A DNA stretch of 7,668 bases from RGIG2945 sp045540355 (GCA_045540355.1 JAZQHB010000060.1:1-7668), one strand, 5' to 3'. Counted from the stretch's first letter, positions 1 to 6,115 are shown. The notes: generated by a model from the sequence alone, not told the origin. Made by a program: numbers and translations.

Positions 1-1
1 A

Positions 2-304
2 CATTTCAGATATTCTGTCGCATATGACAAAGATTCTAAACTTCAAATCGTTCAAATGGAGTTGCGTTCAGGAAGAGGTTCATTTTCATTTATAGTAAAA
101 GGAGAAGCTGCCATTGAAAAAGAAGAAAAATATCTTAATTATGAAGAAAGAGAAATTTTTCTGGACTCTGATATGCATGATTATTTTTTTGACGATGGTA
201 TAAAAAAATCATTTTGGCAGAATCTTAAAGATTCATTATTGTTAGAACCTAACTTCAATGGTGTAGGAATTGATTTAAAAAAATTATTTGGTAAACATAA
301 TTAG
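2..304 (+). CDS. 3' end of an unrecognised protein (5' truncated by window edge)
   Basis: The reading frame is open from base 2 to a TAG stop at 302-304, giving about 100 C-terminal residues. An internal ATG at 56 has no convincing Shine-Dalgarno sequence before it, so the gene most likely begins outside the window. The visible part is soluble, rich in charged and aromatic residues (EKEEKYLNYEEREIF, then DMHDYFFDDG), and ends KLFGKHN. I see no membrane segment, repeat or catalytic motif and do not recognise the family. A strong terminator follows 16 bases downstream, so this is the last gene of its transcription unit and is not cotranscribed with the recombinase. The frame assignment is secure; no function can be assigned. 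Confidence 0.75.
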   Translation, partial: HFRYSVAYDKDSKLQIVQMELRSGRGSFSFIVKGEAAIEKEEKYLNYEEREIFLDSDMHDYFFDDGIKKSFWQNLKDSLLLEPNFNGVGIDLKKLFGKHN

Positions 305-319
305 AATAACACAATAATA

Positions 320-361
320 AAAACTCATAGATGTTCAAAATGAATGTCTGTGAGTTTTTTT
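320..361 (+). terminator. Rho-independent terminator of the upstream gene
   Basis: A 17-bp stem runs from AAAACTCA at 320-327 to TGAGTTTT at 351-358. It is continuous through bases 336/342 if three G-T pairs are allowed. The loop is AAAAT (337-341) and the stem runs straight into a seven-T tract. The A-rich left arm means it could also stop leftward transcripts, which matters for the leftward promoter at 551-579. Confidence 0.88.
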
Positions 362-378
362 GTAGATGCTTTTTCAAG

Positions 379-401
379 TTTTGCTCAATTTATACTCAAT
401 G
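379..401 (+). repeat. Outer arm-type/att-like repeat, left copy
   Basis: The sequence TTTTGCTCAATTT at 379-391 followed by TACTCAATG at 393-401 recurs in the same orientation at 6112-6124 and 6137-6145. The only difference is a spacer of one base here and twelve bases there. It contains two CTCAA words 11 bp apart. The inner repeats at 629-649 and 1724-1745 are related. It is either the left end of an inserted unit or an arm-type binding site for the recombinase. Confidence 0.6.
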
Positions 402-405
402 TATA

Positions 406-433
406 TTGACAACCTATCTGTTAGAATTACAAT
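406..433 (+). promoter_or_regulatory. Near-consensus rightward sigma-A promoter
   Basis: A perfect -35 TTGACA (406-411) and a -10 TACAAT (428-433) are separated by 16 bp. The expected start site, near 440, falls inside the palindrome at 436-449. Transcription would run through the left inverted repeat into the recombinase gene. The promoter lies outside the proposed invertible segment, so after inversion it would produce antisense RNA to the recombinase. Confidence 0.6.
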
Positions 434-435
434 AG

Positions 436-449
436 AAGTTTGCAAACTT
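436..449. promoter_or_regulatory. 14-bp perfect palindrome at the promoter start site (candidate operator)
   Basis: AAGTTTGCAAACTT is a perfect palindrome placed two bases after the -10 of the promoter at 406-433, over its predicted start site. That is a usual position for a repressor operator. The regulator is unknown and not encoded in the window. Confidence 0.45.
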
Positions 450-455
450 ACAATT

Positions 456-480
456 TCCGTAAACAAGGTATTTACGGACA
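456..480 (+). repeat. Left inverted repeat, crossover-like site for the recombinase
   Basis: This 25-bp sequence matches exactly the reverse complement of 1788-1812 on the other side of the recombinase gene. Bases 456-478 form an 8-7-8 palindrome: TCCGTAAA, an asymmetric centre CAAGGTA, and TTTACGGA. Inverted half-sites around an asymmetric 6-8 bp centre are the standard form of tyrosine-recombinase core sites. Because the centres are in opposite orientation, recombination between the two copies would invert the DNA between them. Confidence 0.85.
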
Positions 481-539
481 AGGGGAAATTGGCGTAAATG
501 CTGAATTTATCGCTATTTGTGTTTTACATTCGACTACAA

Positions 540-548
540 TGATATAAT
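540..548 (+). promoter_or_regulatory. Rightward extended -10 promoter for the recombinase
   Basis: TGATATAAT is a full extended -10 element (TG, one base, TATAAT). Upstream, TTTACA at 523-528 resembles a -35 but sits only 14 bp away, so the extended -10 would have to carry most of the activity. Transcription would start near 555, leaving a leader of about 110 nt before the recombinase start. It overlaps the leftward promoter head to head. Confidence 0.5.
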
Positions 549-550
549 TT

Positions 551-579
551 ATTATACCACAGAAGTGTCGGTAAAACAA
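551..579 (-). promoter_or_regulatory. Leftward extended -10 promoter pointing out of the segment
   Basis: On the minus strand, TTGTTT (579-574) lies exactly 17 bp before TATAAT (556-551). This -10 is preceded by TG plus one base, giving the extended element TGGTATAAT (559-551). In the present orientation it fires out through the left inverted repeat toward the terminator of the upstream gene, where there is no gene to express. It is the promoter expected to drive the surface-protein gene if the segment inverts. Confidence 0.55.
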
Positions 580-590
580 GTATTTAGCGG
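568..590 (+). repeat. Degenerate second copy of the crossover-like site
   Basis: TCGGTAAA, ACAAGTA, TTTAGCGG has the same 8-7-8 layout and orientation as 456-478, with several substitutions that break the arm symmetry. It could be an accessory recombinase-binding site, a decayed core, or part of the recombinase leader used for autoregulation. It overlaps the -35 region of the leftward promoter, so recombinase bound here could repress that promoter. Confidence 0.45.
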
Positions 591-628
591 AAATTTCTCC
601 CTTTTGTACAAAGAAAGTTTTTGAATTG

Positions 629-649
629 TCCGTCAAAATTGTAGTCAAC
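629..649 (+). repeat. Inner arm-type direct repeat, before the recombinase gene
   Basis: TCCGTCAAAATT followed by TAGTCAAC (one G between) is repeated at 1724-1745 with TA between. The two GTCAA words are 12 bp apart. The copy ends just before the recombinase ribosome binding site. Recombinases of this type have an N-terminal domain that binds short direct repeats near the element ends, so these are plausible arm sites. Confidence 0.65.
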
Positions 650-666
650 AGAAAGGATGTGTTATT

Positions 667-1719
667 ATGGCTCGCAGAGGCGAAAATATTTATAAAAGAA
701 AAGACGGTCGTTACGAAGGCAGATACATAAAGTATTATGATACTTCGGGCAAGGCTGTCTATGGATATATTTATTCTAAAAGCTATGCAGAAATCAAAGA
801 AAAGCTCGCACAATGTAAAACAGAGAAAAGGCAGACAAAATCAAGCTCAAACATAAAATTGAGTGATTGGATTACGACTTGGATAAATACGCAAGGTGCA
901 ATAAAATCTACAACAAAAAGAGTTTATCAAAGTCACATAAAAAACAGTATTATTCCCTACATCGGGGATATACCGCTGAAAAAGTTAAATGGAGATATTC
1001 TGCAAGAATTTGTGAACGAGTTGGAATTATCATCTGCAACAATTAAAACAGTATTTACAATATTAAAATCAGCTTTAGAAAGTGCTGAAGATAAGGGAAT
1101 TATAATGAATATTTGGAGTAAAGTCAAGTTACCCAAAAAGGAAATGTCAATAGTCCGGGTATTAAGTGTTACCGAACAGCAACAACTGGAAAGTTATCTA
1201 AATGATAAAATTGACATTGGTATTCTTATTTCTTTATATACAGGTCTTCGTATTGGTGAAGTGTGTGCTTTAAAATGGTGTGATATTCATTTTGAAAATA
1301 ATACTATGACAGTAAACGGAACACAGGCAAGAACAGAAAAAGGTATAGAAATCACATCTCCGAAAAGCAAATCATCAAAGCGTGAAATACCTATACCGCC
1401 GTTTTTAAAAGATAAAATAAAAGAAATATCACATAATGGCGAATTTGTATTATCAAAATATGGTAACCCTTTTGATGTCCGCACCTATCGCAGACATTTT
1501 AAGAATGTTTTGAAAAAAGCAAAATTGCCGGATATGAAATATCATTCACTCCGCCATACATTCGCAACTCGTGCTTTAGAGGTTGGAATGGATTATAAAA
1601 CATTATCAGAAATTCTCGGACATTCCTCTGTAGGAATTACACTTGATTTATATGCACATTCATTAAAAGAGCATAAAATTAAAGAAATGAACAAATTAGG
1701 TGAAATATTCAGCGGATAA
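667..1719 (+). CDS. Tyrosine recombinase/integrase (Tn916 Int/XerD-like)
   Basis: This 350-residue site-specific recombinase is of typical length for Int proteins of Firmicute mobile elements. Residues 1-55 form a basic N-terminal arm-binding domain (GENIYKRKDGRYEGRY). Residues about 62-155 form the SAM-like core-binding domain, and about 165-350 the catalytic domain. All expected active-site residues are visible: Arg195 in TGLRIGE, a lysine in SPKSKSSKREIP (probably Lys235), His293 and Arg296 in HSLRH, His319 in LGHSS, and nucleophile Tyr329 in LDLYAH. The protein therefore looks intact and active. GAAAGGA at 651-657 lies nine bases before the ATG and fixes the start. The gene stands alone, with no excisionase next to it, and is enclosed by direct repeats (629-649, 1724-1745) and by inverted crossover-like sites (456-480, 1788-1812). 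Its substrates are most likely these flanking sites, so inversion and/or excision is expected. The family call is firm; the choice between invertase and integrase is not. Confidence 0.95.
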   Translation: MARRGENIYKRKDGRYEGRYIKYYDTSGKAVYGYIYSKSYAEIKEKLAQCKTEKRQTKSSSNIKLSDWITTWINTQGAIKSTTKRVYQSHIKNSIIPYIGDIPLKKLNGDILQEFVNELELSSATIKTVFTILKSALESAEDKGIIMNIWSKVKLPKKEMSIVRVLSVTEQQQLESYLNDKIDIGILISLYTGLRIGEVCALKWCDIHFENNTMTVNGTQARTEKGIEITSPKSKSSKREIPIPPFLKDKIKEISHNGEFVLSKYGNPFDVRTYRRHFKNVLKKAKLPDMKYHSLRHTFATRALEVGMDYKTLSEILGHSSVGITLDLYAHSLKEHKIKEMNKLGEIFSG

Positions 1720-1723
1720 ATTC

Positions 1724-1745
1724 TCCGTCAAAATTTATAGTCAAC
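1724..1745 (+). repeat. Inner arm-type direct repeat, after the recombinase gene
   Basis: TCCGTCAAAATTTATAGTCAAC begins four bases after the recombinase stop codon and matches 629-649 in direct orientation, apart from TA in place of G at the centre. The GTCAA words are 13 bp apart. The repeat is 42 bp from the right inverted crossover-like site. Confidence 0.65.
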
Positions 1746-1787
1746 GAAAAGCGGAAATGCAGATTTTAAAGTGCATTTCCGCTTTTC
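1746..1787 (+). terminator. 16-bp perfect hairpin, probable recombinase terminator/insulator
   Basis: GAAAAGCGGAAATGCA (1746-1761) pairs perfectly with TGCATTTCCGCTTTTC (1772-1787) around a 10-base loop. The right arm ends in only four T's and then C, so it is not a textbook poly-U terminator. The AAAA/TTTT flanks make it symmetric and possibly active in both directions. It directly abuts the right inverted crossover-like site. In the orientation seen, it would limit read-through from the recombinase gene into the surface-protein gene. Confidence 0.7.
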
Positions 1788-1812
1788 TGTCCGTAAATAC
1801 CTTGTTTACGGA
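1788..1812 (-). repeat. Right inverted repeat, crossover-like site
   Basis: The reverse complement of this stretch equals 456-480 over 25 bases. It has the same TCCGTAAA / TTTACGGA arms, with the seven-base centre reading TACCTTG on the plus strand. Similarity stops on both sides, so this is a short defined site and not part of a longer duplication. Confidence 0.85.
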
Positions 1813-1982
1813 CAAATGGTAAATAAAGCAAGATATAATTGATGCTGTATTAGTGTTATTATGTGTTTTTGACGGTGAATTTATTAACTTTAGAAAGGAT
1901 TTTTGAAATGTTTGACACCTCGTAGAATACAATTAATCCATTAAATTAAATGAAATAATAATTTATGAAAGGAATTAAATAT
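1813..1982 (+). promoter_or_regulatory. Leader of the surface-protein gene
   Basis: These 170 bases separate the right crossover-like site from the surface-protein start. A TATAAT at 1834-1839 has only a weak -35 candidate (CGGACA at 1809-1814, 19 bp away, overlapping the inverted repeat), so promoter activity in this orientation is uncertain. AGAAAGGA at 1892-1899, eight bases before ATG at 1908, is an excellent start signal, but it opens an ORF of only five codons (MFDTS, 1908-1925). This could be a leader peptide or the remnant of a lost gene start. CCGTCAAAA, half of the inner arm-type repeat, occurs on the minus strand at 1867-1875. Confidence 0.4.
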
Positions 1983-4900
1983 ATGAAAAGATTATTAACT
2001 TTAATTTTGACATTTTGCATAATGATAAATTTGTTTGTTTTGCCCATTTCGGTTAGTGCGAATACTTTATCTTTTGCGGGTGAAAACTATGAAACATACT
2101 ATTATTCAATTACCAATGGAGAAGTAACCATAGAAAGAATACATACAAAGAATGATGCTTTTACCGGAGCTACAAGAGTATTAAGTATACCAGAAAAAAT
2201 AGATGGTTATCCAGTAACAAAAATTATTGCTACCGAGGAATCCAATGCAAATGCAGCAAATATCATAACAAAGATATGTTTACCCAAAACTATTTCTTCA
2301 ATTAGGGGAACCGCTTTTGAAAGTTTAACTGCACTTCAAGAGATTATTTATAATGGAACAAAAACACAATGGCAAATGATAAATATAACTAACTTTTTTG
2401 AATCTGAAAGTTACCCGATAGGTTATCTTGATACATACTATGTTCCTTGGGCAGACTTTGAAGCATGGAAGAGTAGCATAAGCGATGTTACAATTACTTT
2501 TAATAACACCAATAATGATTCGGAAGCAAAAAACACTTGTGGAATTAATTTAACATGGGTACTTGAAAACGGAGTACTTACAATCAACGGTACAGGTGCG
2601 ATGACAAATTGGAATAATGCAACTTCTGATAATCCCCCGTGGTATGATTTGCGAAATAATATTAAATCAATAGTAATTAATGAAGGTGCTTCAACTATAG
2701 GTGATAACGCATTTGCTGATTGTAGCAATCTCGAAAACATTTCCATTCCAAATAGCATAGTAAGCATAGGAACATTAGCGTTTTGGAAGTGTACTAAATT
2801 AGAACATGTTGATTTGCACAATAATATAACAAATATTGGTTCTTGGGCTTTTCAAGATTGTGATAGTTTGACGGAAGTGACTATCCCCAATGCCTTAACA
2901 GTCATATCAAAATCAACGTTTGTAAATTGTGATAATTTGACAAAGATAACAATATCTAAAAATGTAGATGAAATAAAAGATTTTGCTTTTGATGGCTGTA
3001 CTAATTTAACGGACATATATTATGGTGGAAGCGCACAGGATTGGAAGGATATCATATTTGGTTCATATGACAACTATTTTTCGAATGCAACGATTCATTA
3101 TGCTGATGCGGACGGAGATGATCTCCCACCAATAGAACCTCCTGCGTCTGAATACAAAGAACCAAGTTATTCAAGTGGAGAGTTTAAATTCGTATCATCT
3201 TATGGTAACGGAGAAGCAGAAGATGGAAATAGCATAGGATATTATATATATAATGATAATTATTTTGCCAATAGTGCGTACATATATAATCACGATTTAG
3301 CAAAAATGTCGTTGAATTTAGCTATGTCGGCTTTTGCTAATCACAAGTTATCTGAAACTGATATACCATCCGGTGTTACAGGTAAATATAGTCAGCAATA
3401 TAAAAATGTTTATGCGTTGCTTGATGAAGTTGGATTTGAAAATATATTTTATAACGACTGTTATATTGAAAAACCGGAAACAAATTCAATAGGTGTTATC
3501 AGTGGTTCTAAAAAAATAGCATATGCAGATGACGATTATACATTAATTGCTGTGGGTATTCGTGGTAATGGTTACGAAGCGGAATGGGGAGGAAACTTTA
3601 ATGTAGGCGGAGGTAAAACTCATTTAGGTTTTTCACTTGCGCGTAATCAGGTTCTTCAACATATAAAGGATTATATTGATAATAACAATATTAATGGCAA
3701 GATAAAATTGTGGATTACAGGTTTTAGTCGTGCTGCTGCAACAACAAACCTGTCTGCTGCTTACATAGATGAACATCTAGATATGTTTGGAAACGCAGTT
3801 AGCTTGGAAGCTAAAGATTTATATGCGTACTGCTTTGAAACACCAGCAGGGACATCCGAGACAAACCGAAATCAATCTTTGTACGGAAATATATTCAGCA
3901 TTGTAAATACCAACGATTTTGTTCCTATGGTAGTTATGGATAAATGGGAATTTGGTAGATATGGTGTTACAAAATACATACCAAGCGAATTAACAATGCA
4001 TACTGAAAAATATAACGAATTGTTTGAAAAAATGGAAACAAATTATAAAAATCTCACAAAAGAAAAATATAATGATTATTTAATTGATGATTTTGTATCT
4101 GGAATGCACGGAAATAATATGGGTCTGTTTTTAGAAGATGTAATGGATGATTTGGCAGATGCAATGGTAAATGAAACAGAGTACAGTATATATTTTGAAG
4201 ATGCAATTATGACACTTGCAGGAGATGCTCTTGGTGGAGATGCTGAAATAGTTGATAAATTATTAAAGAAGGTTTTGAATAAGATTGAGGAAAATCGTAG
4301 TAAACTTATTGTTGCTTCGGCAACGACCGAGATTGCAATGGGACCAATTGTAGGAACTTCCGCAGTTTTAGCTTCTGATTACATTATTTTGAGAATGATT
4401 GTTAAAGAAGCGCTACAAGAAATGAACATCACCTTTTTTGATGATACTAAAATAGACAGAATAACTTTGTTATTGGCGAGATTGTGGTTAAATGGAACCA
4501 TAGACATATTAAAAGATAATTCGGAAAATTTAGGCAGTCTGGGATTTTTGGCACAAGCTCATTATCCCGAATTATGTCTAGCATGGCTTGAGGCAATGGA
4601 TGAAGATGATTTTAGAGATAAAAACCTTAGAACATTTTATATAAACTGTCCCGTTGACATAGAAGTATATGATGGTAATAATACTTTAGTTGCAGCTATA
4701 TACAATAATGTTCCTCAAAAAATAACAGGAAGCACGGTAATAGCATATTTGGACGAAAATGAACAAAAAATTATTCATTTGCCAACGGATGAAGAATATA
4801 GAATTGAAGTAACTGCGACAGATGATGGTGAGGTTACATATTCTGTTCAAGAATATAATGCCGATACGAAAGAAACAAGAGTAATCAATTATAATAATAT

Positions 4901-6059
4901 GAATGTGTCTACAAATGATACTATGACCGGGACGGTAGAAAATCTTACATTAGTTGAAAACGCAACATATGCACTTACTTCAAACACTGCAATAATTAGC
5001 GAAGCAGAAATTATAGAGAATGCACAGCAGCTTTCAGTAACCGTTAATTGTGATGGAAACGGAAATGTATTAGGTGGCGGTGATTTTTACAAGGGCGAAT
5101 TTGCAAAAGTCGTAGCAATGCCTTTTGATGGAGAAGAATTTTTAGGTTGGTATAATGGTGATGTTCTTATTTCAAGCGACTTGGAATATCGTTTTTCTGT
5201 TGAAAGCGACATTGGTTTGACTGCCAAATTTACAAATCAAACATGTGAAGTGATCTTTATTGATAATGATAGTGTCATCAATATAGAAAGAATTAACAAA
5301 GGAATGACAGCATCGTTGCCTGAAGCTCCTTCTAAAACAGGTTACATTTTTTCCGGATATTATGCTGATATAAATTACACTAATCTTATTGATGAAAGCA
5401 CCATATTTGAAGATGATACTTTCGTATATCTAAAATATACAAAAGTATCATCAGGTGGTGGCGGAACATCATCATATACTGTCAAATTTGAAACAAATGG
5501 CGGAAACAAAATTTCAAACAAGAGTGTAAGAAGAAACAACACCCTTGCAGAACCCACAGCACCAACAAAAGATGGTTTCACATTTGAAGGTTGGTATACT
5601 GATAAGGAATTTACCAAAGCGTATGATTTTTATGCAAAAGTAACAAAGGGCTTTACTTTATATGCAAAATGGGAAGATATAAAGAAGTCACAGATAATTT
5701 TAACAATTGGCGATAAAGAAGCTCTTGTTTTCGGAGAAAGCAAAGAAAATGATGTTGCTCCTAAAATTGTAAATAACAGAACTATGTTGCCTATCAGATT
5801 TATTGCTGAATCTCTTGGAGCAGAAGTACTTTGGACAGAAACAGAGCCTAACAAGGTATTAATTAAAAAAGAAAATATTGAAATTATTATCAATATCGGA
5901 AGTGACGCCGCACTTGTTAATGGTAAAAAGGTAGAATTGGATAGTCCAGCGTTTATAGAAAATGACAGAACATACTTGCCATTAAGATTTATTTCAGAGA
6001 ATCTTGGTGCAAAAGTTGAATGGGTAGAAGATACCCAGCAAGTTATTATTACAAAATAA
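1983..6059 (+). CDS. Large secreted BspA-like LRR protein with hydrolase-like, InlB-repeat and Cu-amine-oxidase-N domains
   Basis: This 1358-residue exported protein starts at ATG 1983. The ATG at 1965 in the same frame would place the Shine-Dalgarno sequence GAAAGGA (1967-1973) inside the gene, whereas 1983 lies nine bases after it and begins with a clean signal peptide (MKRLL, hydrophobic core, cleavage after SVSA at residue 26). Domains in order: BspA-type leucine-rich repeats at about 60-125 and, after a CGxNLTWxLENGxLTINGTG cap, five more at about 185-370 (pattern AF..C..L..I.IP..V..IG); an Asp/Pro linker; a lipase-like alpha/beta-hydrolase region at about 400-715 with nucleophile elbow GFSRA (Ser582), probable acid Asp645 in NTNDFVP, and His673 or His709; a helical stretch; three InlB-type repeats (about 1019-1084, 1088-1153, 1165-1231; the last has the classic FEGWYTDKEFTKAYDF form), with a Gly linker SSGGGGTSS before the third; and a two-unit copper-amine-oxidase-N domain (1237-1358), a common surface stalk domain. 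No LPXTG or transmembrane anchor is visible. It probably binds host or neighbour-cell ligands and may hydrolyse an ester or peptide. The substrate is unknown. It is monocistronic and ends in a terminator. Confidence 0.9.
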   Translation: MKRLLTLILTFCIMINLFVLPISVSANTLSFAGENYETYYYSITNGEVTIERIHTKNDAFTGATRVLSIPEKIDGYPVTKIIATEESNANAANIITKICLPKTISSIRGTAFESLTALQEIIYNGTKTQWQMINITNFFESESYPIGYLDTYYVPWADFEAWKSSISDVTITFNNTNNDSEAKNTCGINLTWVLENGVLTINGTGAMTNWNNATSDNPPWYDLRNNIKSIVINEGASTIGDNAFADCSNLENISIPNSIVSIGTLAFWKCTKLEHVDLHNNITNIGSWAFQDCDSLTEVTIPNALTVISKSTFVNCDNLTKITISKNVDEIKDFAFDGCTNLTDIYYGGSAQDWKDIIFGSYDNYFSNATIHYADADGDDLPPIEPPASEYKEPSYSSGEFKFVSSYGNGEAEDGNSIGYYIYNDNYFANSAYIYNHDLAKMSLNLAMSAFANHKLSETDIPSGVTGKYSQQYKNVYALLDEVGFENIFYNDCYIEKPETNSIGVISGSKKIAYADDDYTLIAVGIRGNGYEAEWGGNFNVGGGKTHLGFSLARNQVLQHIKDYIDNNNINGKIKLWITGFSRAAATTNLSAAYIDEHLDMFGNAVSLEAKDLYAYCFETPAGTSETNRNQSLYGNIFSIVNTNDFVPMVVMDKWEFGRYGVTKYIPSELTMHTEKYNELFEKMETNYKNLTKEKYNDYLIDDFVSGMHGNNMGLFLEDVMDDLADAMVNETEYSIYFEDAIMTLAGDALGGDAEIVDKLLKKVLNKIEENRSKLIVASATTEIAMGPIVGTSAVLASDYIILRMIVKEALQEMNITFFDDTKIDRITLLLARLWLNGTIDILKDNSENLGSLGFLAQAHYPELCLAWLEAMDEDDFRDKNLRTFYINCPVDIEVYDGNNTLVAAIYNNVPQKITGSTVIAYLDENEQKIIHLPTDEEYRIEVTATDDGEVTYSVQEYNADTKETRVINYNNMNVSTNDTMTGTVENLTLVENATYALTSNTAIISEAEIIENAQQLSVTVNCDGNGNVLGGGDFYKGEFAKVVAMPFDGEEFLGWYNGDVLISSDLEYRFSVESDIGLTAKFTNQTCEVIFIDNDSVINIERINKGMTASLPEAPSKTGYIFSGYYADINYTNLIDESTIFEDDTFVYLKYTKVSSGGGGTSSYTVKFETNGGNKISNKSVRRNNTLAEPTAPTKDGFTFEGWYTDKEFTKAYDFYAKVTKGFTLYAKWEDIKKSQIILTIGDKEALVFGESKENDVAPKIVNNRTMLPIRFIAESLGAEVLWTETEPNKVLIKKENIEIIINIGSDAALVNGKKVELDSPAFIENDRTYLPLRFISENLGAKVEWVEDTQQVIITK
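5412..5452. repeat. 41-bp near-perfect inverted repeat inside the surface-protein gene
   Basis: GATGATACTTT (5412-5422) pairs with AAAGTATCATC (5442-5452). After one mismatch, GTATAT (5424-5429) pairs with ATATAC (5435-5440) around loop CTAAA. It encodes DDTFVYLKYTKVSS at the end of the second InlB repeat, just before the glycine linker. The reverse strand reads almost the same peptide in frame. Confidence 0.7.
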
Positions 6060-6073
6060 ACATCTGATTATTG

Positions 6074-6115
6074 AAAGAGGATTAAGCTAAATTACAGCTT
6101 AGTCCTTTTTCTTTT
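6074..6115 (+). terminator. Rho-independent terminator of the surface-protein gene
   Basis: The arms at 6074-6088 and 6096-6110 form a 15-bp stem with two G-T pairs (core AGGA/TCCT and TAAGCT/AGCTTA) around the loop AAATTAC. T-rich TTTTTCTTTT follows. It lies 15 bases after the stop codon. The repeat at 6112-6148 begins in its T tail. Confidence 0.85.

Larger units (their letters stand above)
305..666. other. Site-rich non-coding region upstream of the recombinase
   Basis: These 362 bases contain no gene I accept, but they are densely occupied. In order they hold a terminator, an outer arm-type repeat, a near-consensus promoter, a 14-bp palindrome, the left inverted crossover-like site, overlapping divergent extended -10 promoters, a degenerate second crossover-like site, the inner arm-type repeat and the recombinase ribosome binding site. 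A minus-strand reading frame across 472-813 overlaps the recombinase start and all these sites, has no gene-like features and is rejected. Confidence 0.8.
456..1812. mobile_element. Putative invertible segment carrying its own tyrosine recombinase
   Basis: The segment is bounded by the exact 25-bp inverted repeats at 456-480 and 1788-1812. It holds the recombinase gene, two divergent extended -10 promoters near its left end and a terminator-like hairpin at its right end. Inversion would carry the leftward promoter (-10 at 551-556) to about 1712-1717, reading right, some 265 bp before the surface-protein start codon. It would also move the hairpin away from that gene. The repeats are seen directly; inversion and the ON/OFF effect are inference. 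Confidence 0.5.

Noticed and set aside
472..813. Minus-strand open frame of 113 codons
   Set aside because: It overlaps the recombinase start, the divergent promoters and the repeats, has no ribosome binding site, and its hydrophobic composition reflects the opposite strand of AT-rich DNA.
1809..1839. Promoter for the surface-protein gene in the current orientation (CGGACA / TATAAT)
   Set aside because: The -10 is perfect, but the -35 is a poor match, the spacer is 19 bp and there is no extended -10. It is kept as a caveat and not as a called promoter.
1741..1932. Minus-strand 63-codon frame across the hairpin and right inverted repeat
   Set aside because: It is built from palindromic non-coding sequence, with no start signal or protein-like features.
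1965..1982. Earlier ATG (1965) as the surface-protein start
   Set aside because: No Shine-Dalgarno sequence precedes it. The GAAAGGA that follows is ideally placed for ATG 1983, which also gives a normal signal peptide.
2438..2821. Minus-strand open frame of 127 codons inside the surface-protein gene
   Set aside because: It lies wholly within the leucine-rich-repeat coding region, whose plus-strand frame has clear domain homology. It is an antisense shadow.
5375..5617. Minus-strand frame containing DDTFVYFRYTKVSS, considered as a cassette for inversion
   Set aside because: The similarity to the plus-strand peptide comes from the inverted repeat at 5412-5452; the rest of the frame resembles nothing and is antisense to an InlB repeat.
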